From Patiria miniata (taxonomy: Eukaryota; Echinodermata; Asteroidea; Valvatida; Asterinidae), in contig NW_024037056.1 in assembly GCF_015706575.1 (NCBI RefSeq), positions 13,653,176-13,717,175 of the forward strand: 64,000 nucleotides of DNA. The letters run 5' to 3'. A program made the position numbers and the translations under genes. A model generated the notes under the pieces. That model was not told where the DNA came from, did not search any database, and saw nothing but the letters and a program-made list of their open reading frames with translations. Below are positions 56,301-64,000 of this stretch, piece after piece; within the stretch, counting starts at the first letter, position 1, and every line of letters starts with the position of its first letter.

Positions 56301-59300
56301 AAGCTTTATCTAGTATAGCTACGCATTTCAGGAAAAGGGAGAAATAATTGATAGTACTTTTAAGTCGGAGCTTATCAAACGAATTATGAATGGGCAAAAA
56401 GCAGTCAATGTTAAACGATTCAAGCTGTTGTTGGTTGTATTAATGTCATGTAACATACAGCCAAAAAAAGTTGAGTTTCGCTTTCAAAATGAAATAACAC
56501 AAAAGATAGGATTGATCTTTGAAGTTTGGGGTCGTGATAAGATTTCCAATGATAAGATTTCCAGCGTGACCTGCGTAATCGCCATATCGGCACCACGCGG
56601 CGTGTTTACGCTAAAAGTCCATTTCGGACGCTTTGACGCAACTCGTGCAGATCCATCTAGGCGTTGATGGCGCAGTAACGATGAACTGCCGTTTACAGCC
56701 ATTAAAAAAAAAATGAAAATTGTGATTCTGTGGGGAATAGGCGGTTGTTTTTTTTTACGCCGCACTGTTCACTCAGCTTACTGTCTAATAATGAAGCAAA
56801 TATGAAGCCCTATTAGCATTGTTATCAGAGGTACAACGACAGATATATTGGAAGCCATTTTGGTGCGGTCCTTTTGCCGTATGTGTAAATTCAAAATCTT
56901 AAATAATTCAATTCGACATGAGTTGTCTTAAGAACTCTATGTTGTCGAAGTGTTAACCAAGATGTAAGGTTGTAAACGCTTAATGATTTAATTCCTGTAT
57001 TGTTCTATTTCATAATAATAAACGTTCCGACACATTTGCAAGCACTGAACAAACTAGACATGGGATGTCCCACGAACGCTATGTTGTCGAAGCGTTAACT
57101 GAGATGTATGTTTTTAAACGCTTATACATTATTTCATGTATTCCTCAATCTTAGCCTATATCCGTAAAATGTTGGACAATGCACGTAGTTGTTAGCACGG
57201 GTTAAGCAAACAAGGCGTTGCCGAACACTTTGTTGTCAAAGCGTTCAATGAGATGTTGGTTTTTAAACGCTTGAGTGCTGATATATCAATGTTCCTATAT
57301 CTGTTATAAGATTGGATAATACAGGTAGTTGCAAGCACGGATAATATAGGCATGCGTTTTCTTACAAACACTATGTTGTCAAAGTGTTTACTAAAACGTA
57401 AATTTTTAAACGCTTACGTGTTACGTCGTGTTGCCTCCATCTTATGAGATTGGACACTAGCAGGTAGTTCCAAGAACGGATGTAGTCTTTGGGGTTTGGC
57501 CAGTGACAACGCCCCTTTGTGGGCGTACACGGCTTCAACACTAGAGGTCATGCACGAATTGGGGAATTAATGTCAGGCGTAACTCCACCCCTAAAGGGGG
57601 TTTGCCTGAAATGGTTCGCACGGGCTAAGTGGACAAGCACAACGTTTTAACTACTTGTATTCTGCCTTTGGAAAAAAAATCGTCGAGTTTTTTTTTCACT
57701 TTCGACCTAAACCATTTAGAATTAGAACCGTTTAATCCTGATCCATTAATAAAGTGTCCAGTACATATGGTCAATAAAACAATACAGAATGTTTGGTGCT
57801 TTTTGTAACACACGCCTTTGTTGGTGTTTATTGTGTATCTGTGAAGCCGTCTTGGGTCATCCGTTGCCAAAATGATTCGATTTTCGGATATCTCTTGTGG
57901 TGCATGTTGAAGTTGAGATTTTACCTTTCATCAAAAAAGGTCAGATTTTTCATTCGGTCTATTTGTGAACACTTTTGAAAGTGGTCGAATCGATGCGTCT
58001 CCAATTTTAAATATCAATCGTTGTCCTCTGTGCAGTATATATTTTTCTTTCATGGATAACAGTAATATTAAACCGTCTGTAGACGCACGCCGTCGAGATA
58101 GACAATTGATATGCCATAAAGCTTGCAATATAGCACGTGGGTGTGTACATATACAGGGTTCCTTTGAGGGTAGAAACTACAATAGAACAATAGACCCCAC
58201 AAGTAAGTCTTTAGAAATCAATCTACCCCATAAGGGGAGATTTCAGTAGGAACAAATGAAAACAAAAGAAGGGAAACAAAGGTCTTCCAAGGAAGGCTGT
58301 GTATATGTGTGTGGGTTTATTTTTGCATTATAGGGGACGTTGAACAATTACAATAGGGTCCACACCTCCACAAGGTCCACAATGGACGATCGTGTACATA
58401 CAGAACATATGGGAGGTCGTACAAACAAAGGAGGGACAATAAGGGGTTCCACGATTGATGGTGCACTTGCCTTGCATACTCTTTGTGGACCTGTGAGCAA
58501 AAGAGGTCCACAGGATGCAGAAAGCGTGAATGCTTTGTGGACTTGCTCACGTCCACACTAGGTATCCCCTCTCTGGAAAACAGGTTTAGAGGCATTTTTC
58601 GGTTTGGTTTATGTGTCGCAAAATGAAAAGGAACACTCAAGGAAATAATGATAAAATTTCAATTGCGTTGAAAGAGTATTCACACAGTTGGAGTAAAATT
58701 AGTTTTTTCCCCGGCTTTTCTGAACTACATGAATATAAAGGAATGCCCACATGTGGGCGCGTTCATGTATTCAAACCGTGGACGAAAAATTCCAGAGAAC
58801 AAAAGAGAACAATATCGTCCACGATTCCCAGCATTGGGGTCGTGCACAAAACCTATGGGAGTACAAACAAAAGAGGGACAATAGGACGTCCACGTGTGTG
58901 GGTGCACGTGTGGGTGTGTTCCATCCAGTAAGGACCATTACAAACGGTACGCGTACGGATACGTATGGGGCCCGGCCGCCCAGGGAAACAAGCATATTGC
59001 ATATCACGCCTTTTCGTGTAGTTATTTCACCCGAATACATCTTAACATTTTGATGTGAAATGCACATTGCTCATAGTGCCATATGATATAACCACACAAA
59101 ATGGTAATTTCAAAACTTTTTTTCCCAGCCGCGTATGTATCCCGTACGCGATAATGGTAAAACACGAAAAGGACGATTTACGAATGGGATCACGCGGTTG
59201 AGAGAGCGCGCGCTGCCGTCACTGTTCCATTCAAGACCCGCCTTCGCTCTGCCGACTTCTGTCACGTCACGAGTGGCGCAGTTGACGCAAAGCTACAATA

Positions 59301-62300
59301 ACACGCCAGCCACGAACCGCGGAAATCCTCCTTTCTCGAACGCTTCTTTCTAAATCTAGGGTTCACTTTAACAAGCCTCAGTTTTGGTGCACTAGTGAGT
59401 GGAAGCTATATTCAGAAATTCACATTTCTTTTAAAAAGAAAATATGCATAACAGCTTCAACCCACTCATTTTCATCCTTTAAAGGGCTAATGTAATGTAA
59501 TGCTTTTAATGCAATCCTTGAAAGTGCACCGTACCTTTGTGTCTCGTTTTATCCTATTTTCGATATTCATTTTGCCATTTTCAAGGGTTATTTGGTGCCT
59601 TTTTGGTTTTTAATGCTAATGCAAATTACCATCTGGCAACGTATACTTTGCTGTTGTATTTTCTTTGGTGATTCATTGTTGTGTCAGTGTCTAAGCTTAA
59701 ATACTGGAATCCGGCGACCAGAAGCTTTTACTGCGGTGGTGTCACGCTCACGCGCATGCTGCACGCGTTCTTAAAGACGGGGCGCGCGCGCCTCGTCTTT
59801 TGGTATTCCTATTGGTCGAAGGATCCCGGAGTGCGTGCGTACTACCTGAGCGTTGCACCTGTGAGCAAAATGCTGCGCGTTTAGAATAACTAAGAAGTAT
59901 GAGCGTAAATCGAAGCCACGTGCATGACATTCGCACGTCGCCTAAGCCGCGTGACGCAGCCCGTTTTGCTAACAGAATTTACAACGTAAAATCAGATAAT
60001 GTCATGTCTAGGTTTTATTATATGTCTATGGTCTAAACACCACTGGGACATATTTGCATTCTGGTGCTCTACACAATTTCTGTCGATCAATCCAAATATG
60101 AAAAGAAGAAAAACATGCAAGGAAAGAAGAAGGGGGTGGAGAAACAGAAAAAAACCACCATTTGATGGCTGGTTACTCTATTGGAAGTTAGTTGCTGCTT
60201 CGGCGAAAAAAATGGGAATACTTAACCTATCTTATGACGTTCATGTCTGGTGCTGTACGTATGGCTACCCAAAAAAAGAAACGGCAACCTTCAATTTGTA
60301 GATTGACGGAGCCTCTAGTTAATGTAACATACTGCGTATTGTCTAAAAATACATGTTTTATTGCTGTTTTGTCTTTGCACAGACGTAATAAAACGCTACT
60401 CTGAATTATCGAAAGATTGGTGTAGGCGCCACTATACGAATGATTAATTTTATGCATAGGCGACATATGCATTTTTTCCAAAAATAAAGGTATTTTGTGG
60501 TTTTTTGTTATTGCAGGGCATAATAAAATTGTGCGAAAGAATGGTTCATGGCCAACTCTGTAAGGAATACTATAGGCCTACTCTCCTACATATTAAGTTA
60601 TGAAAGGAAATCGGGTGAAGTTCGATTACTATCAGCTACGTATACGACCCCCAAAAAAATTAGAAATGGAGCAGGATATATCAAATTATAGAATACTTCA
60701 TGGCAAGTAGAGATCAAGCAGTTTTGTGCCCGGGAATTACATTGCCCAGGGCAGTATCTATCAGCTCACAAAATGTGGGGAAATGTATGATGACGTCATG
60801 ATGACGTCATACACAATCCATATTTTTTGGAAAATGTTTCATGTTTCTAAAAGGTTTTAATCTTATCATGAGCCGTTTGGGAGAAATTCCGTTTGTTTAA
60901 ATATTGCTGGTGTCTCCTTCATTCGTTGGCTCTTGCCATTGAATACAACGACATGAAACAGCTTACGTTCTTGACGCCGGGCAACAGAGGTTTTTGCAAA
61001 ATTGAACAAGGGCGGATGTAGCTTTCATGAAACGGGCTAGAGGGTGATATAAGGGGGAGGAGAGATAGAAGGGAGTGAGTCTAAGGCGTGTCGAAGGCTC
61101 GTCCTGCAAGGGGGTCTGGGCATGCCCCGAAAACAATTATGAAATCTACGATGATTTATCCTGCATTCAAAGGCAATTCAAGAACAAATTTAAGAATTTG
61201 AGAATTCCATTTATTATCTTTGGTCCCTTGTTTAATAGTGTTTTAACTTAAGTCAGCTGCTGAACGGCGGAGGTGGTTGCACCCCACCCGCAACACTATA
61301 TCTGCCACTGTAGAGGGCGGCCTATTGGAAACCAGAGGGGGGAATTGTCCATTTGTCATTGACGAAAATGCTTTCAAGAAGTTCTTCTTCCTCGTTTAAT
61401 ACTCACGAATATTAATTCGCAAAGACAATTTTTTTTTCTTCAAAAGACAGCCAGTCAACCCAAATATGCGAAGCAGAGGAAGTGACTGATCGCTGTTTGC
61501 TCTATTGGAAGTCTGTTGCTGCCTAATATGGGAGATATGATCTAATTTTTTGGTGCAAATATGGCTGCGCACAGTGTGGGTATACTCCAATTTGGAGTTT
61601 GACGGAGTCTCTGAGTCTCTGGAGTTTAGTAACATTATGTTCATCATCTAAAAATACGTGGTTTAATGGCTTTCTTGTCTTTGCAGGGTATAATAAAAAC
61701 TCGCTCTGAGCTGACGAAAGAATAGCTCGTGGCGCATGGCTTCACCTTATGAATATTAATCTTCTGCATATTTAGGCAACATTTGCTTCTTTTCTAAAAC
61801 ATCATCGTGGCCACACTGTAAGGAATACACTCTCCCGTATGAGACAAAATCTGGGGAGGTGCCATTGCAATCAGTTATGGCAAAGAAAAACAATACAAAA
61901 TGGACTAGGATACTTCGTGTGATTTAGAAGAAAAGAAGGAAGTAAGATGATCCCTTGGAAATATGGATCAGAGTTTTACCACACCTCGTTTAAAGCAGTC
62001 TGTTTTCATTGTTTTCTAAAAGGTCCAGGGTAAGATTTCGCGTCCCTCGTTGATTCCAGACCCGCCCTCGCTCTGATGACTTCTGTCACGAGTTGCGCAG
62101 TCGACGCAAAGTTGACGTTTCATAACACGCCAGCCACGACCCACGTGGCTGATTACGATGTTGTCAGTATCATCTGGAATCCCCTCTTTTCTCGTACGCT
62201 TTAATAATATGTGTGTGTTAAGCTGGAGACGAGAATCAAAGAGATAAAACTGAGGGTTTATAAAAAGATGCGTGTTGACGGAAACTGGCATCATTTGGCT

Positions 62301-64000
62301 GATTATTTTGTCTTCCAAAAAGCGAAGTTGTTGTCCATCCGACGCCTTTTAGAGATAACGCTGCATTCACCGCAAGTGCCTTATTGATAGGTAAGTCTTT
62401 GTTTCATTCAACATTATTTTTGTTTTTCACTTGTTTGTTGTGGACTTCCGAGGTTATTTTTTTTCAAATGTTATTGCAGGACTTTAATTGCTCGATGCAT
62501 AGAAAAGAGAACTTGCATCAACATTCACAATAAAGACAAATTGGTGAAACGTTTTCAATTTCAGGTAACCTCGGACCGGAAATGACACACTTGTTTCTTC
62601 CTTTATCAGGCAATATTCATCAGGCCGCGTCCAGGTTACTCGGCTACGGCCGGCTATTACGAATGCGCCTATGGAAGTGGCTGGTTCTACTTCCCATAGA
62701 TGCGTGCGTTATTGATAGCCGTATCCGGGTGATTTGTACGCGTTCGTCCACCGTGTATAGTAGGCAATCTGTTAATAAGGGAATAACTACGTGCTTGGCA
62801 TGTTTCAAACAAGTCCTTTTAAGACCGGCTTGGGGAATGGGCGCTGATAATGGCCCGAGCCGAAGGCGAGGGACATTATCGGCGAGAAGGGTCTTAAATT
62901 AAACGGACTTGTTTAATGCCGGCCAAGCACATATTTATTCCCATTCATAATATACCTTTTCAAAAAGTCCTATCAAGTCAAAATAATAAATTTCCAACGA
63001 TTTTGTACAACATTTTTACTTCATCTTTTTTTTTTTAAGACACCCCACTAGCTATGTTATGGTATGTGACTCTTGCGAATAGTCCTAAACAACTCCTAAA
63101 ATGGAGATTGGCGCGCGCGTGGTGTGTACTGCGTGATGTGGCGTAGAATGCAGCGGTGTCGGTGAAGTGTGAATTTCGGACTACGAAATACAAAATCATT
63201 AGTATTGCGCTTGCCCAAGTGAGAATTGAGAACGTTCAACCAATGAAAGGTTAAAAGGGACCAGATTGCATAGAAGTCCAAATTTCATATGACACTGGAA
63301 AGGTGTTTAAAACCAGTCAGCCGGTGTTTTATCAATCGTTTAAGACCGGCCACGTGACGGGTTGTCGACCAATAGAAATGGGTAAACTGTCGTTGGTATT
63401 TATGAATGCCTGTTATTTCTATCACACGTAAAGAAGGTTTTGGTCCATTCCACGCCTTTCTCGCGGAATTAATTCGTGGTCCGACAGAAGTGTAACGAAC
63501 CTGCGGTGCTCGCGACACGAAAGACTGGTTGCTATAATTATGATGCAAGACTCCTTATCGAAGTAGATTACGCATAAAACCGCGTTCCATATGCAGGGGG
63601 TTTTCTTTTTATCCCTAATAAATGTATGGTTAGATTGCGTAGACAGTTATATGACACCAGCTCAGCACTGGAGGCACCGTGTGCCTATTTGCAAGCGTGA
63701 TTTGTGCAAGTTCCAGAATAACAAACATCATTTTAGTCTAGGCAATATTTTAAATGGTTAAACGAAAAGACATTTTTATTTAAATAAAATGTAACTCACA
63801 TAATCCACCCTGAATTTAAAAAAAGTAGGGATGCCAAGCTGGATTACGGAGCACGAAACGGTGGAGACAAGACAGCGCGGACGACCTGGCACAATTTATC
63901 ACAGTCAAGTCTCTGAACATTAACTTTCTGTGCTCACTGTATGAGCATTGCACATTAGATTTCAGACTAGTAAAGTTGAGTCAGGTATATACACCTGACT
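47364..64000. repeat. long near-identical duplicate, copy B
   Basis: It repeats 21462-38102 and is cut by the window end at the first unit of the 16-bp minisatellite. It carries every element of copy A: 5' block (50854-51160), CRH-A, SINEs (52215-52505, 53563-53761), MITE (53033-53247), hairpin repeat (56928-57470), dispersed repeats (58327-58920), palindrome-arm copies (60095-60600, 61275-61990) and foldback element (62779-62942). Confidence 0.95.
51636..53439 (+). CDS. second copy of the CRH-A precursor (probable assembly duplicate)
   Basis: Exons 51636-51873 and 53279-53439, phase 1, encode the same 132 residues as 25738-27540, with the same signal peptide, PRKR site, 41-residue peptide and Gly-Arg-Arg-Arg end. 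Splice sites, the duplicated donor downstream (52014), the 3' UTR donor after the stop and the conserved 3' exon (from 54301) are also the same. Because the surrounding 16.6 kb differs only by small indels, I think this is the same gene assembled twice. If the duplication proves real, it is a third CRH-type gene of very recent origin. Confidence 0.75.

Noticed and set aside
1-64000. An LTR or other virus-like element
   Set aside because: No reverse transcriptase, integrase, capsid or long terminal repeat pair was recognised; the large repeats are an assembly duplicate, a palindrome and the TRIM units.

Overview
The window looks like echinoderm DNA, possibly a sea cucumber. The reasons are compact intronless TRIM-NHL genes in a tandem array, a corticotropin-releasing-hormone (CRH) type neuropeptide precursor with deuterostome features, 5' and 3' UTR introns, tRNA-derived SINEs, MITEs and AT-rich spacers. 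The species cannot be fixed from sequence alone. Two runs of exactly 500 N (18994-19493 and 46864-47363) cut the window into three contigs, so the linkage between them rests on scaffolding.

Contig 1 (1-18993) is a tandem array of four TRIM-NHL units, all on the minus strand, each about 3.5-5.8 kb. Each unit has a non-coding 5' exon with a conserved GTGAGT donor, a short 5' UTR intron, a single-exon coding region starting MAEA, and a shared spacer. Copies 1 and 2 are full RING / B-box1 / B-box2 / coiled-coil / NHL proteins. Copy 3 lacks B-box1. Copy 4 lost RING, B-boxes and coiled coil by a clean in-frame deletion and encodes an NHL-only protein. The start of a fifth unit runs into the first gap.

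Contig 2 (19494-46863) carries two tandem, diverged genes for CRH/urocortin/DH44-type amidated neuropeptides on the plus strand. CRH-A (25738-27540) encodes a 132-residue precursor ending in a 41-residue peptide with Gly-Arg-Arg-Arg. CRH-B (39054-39789) encodes an 80-residue precursor ending in a 39-residue peptide with Gly-Arg-Arg-Arg-Arg. They share a 5' block, phase-1 intron position, an intronic SINE, a 3' UTR intron just after the stop, and two further 3' blocks, so they arose by DNA duplication. Around them lie SINEs, MITEs, a 16-bp minisatellite, a 4-unit hairpin repeat and a 2-kb palindrome.

Contig 3 (47364-64000) repeats 21462-38102 of contig 2. The only differences I found by eye are small indels, mainly in homopolymers. 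This looks like an unmerged contig overlap rather than a real duplication, so the second CRH-A copy should not be counted as a gene until checked. I saw no LTR or other virus-like element, no standalone tRNA or rRNA gene and no CRISPR array.
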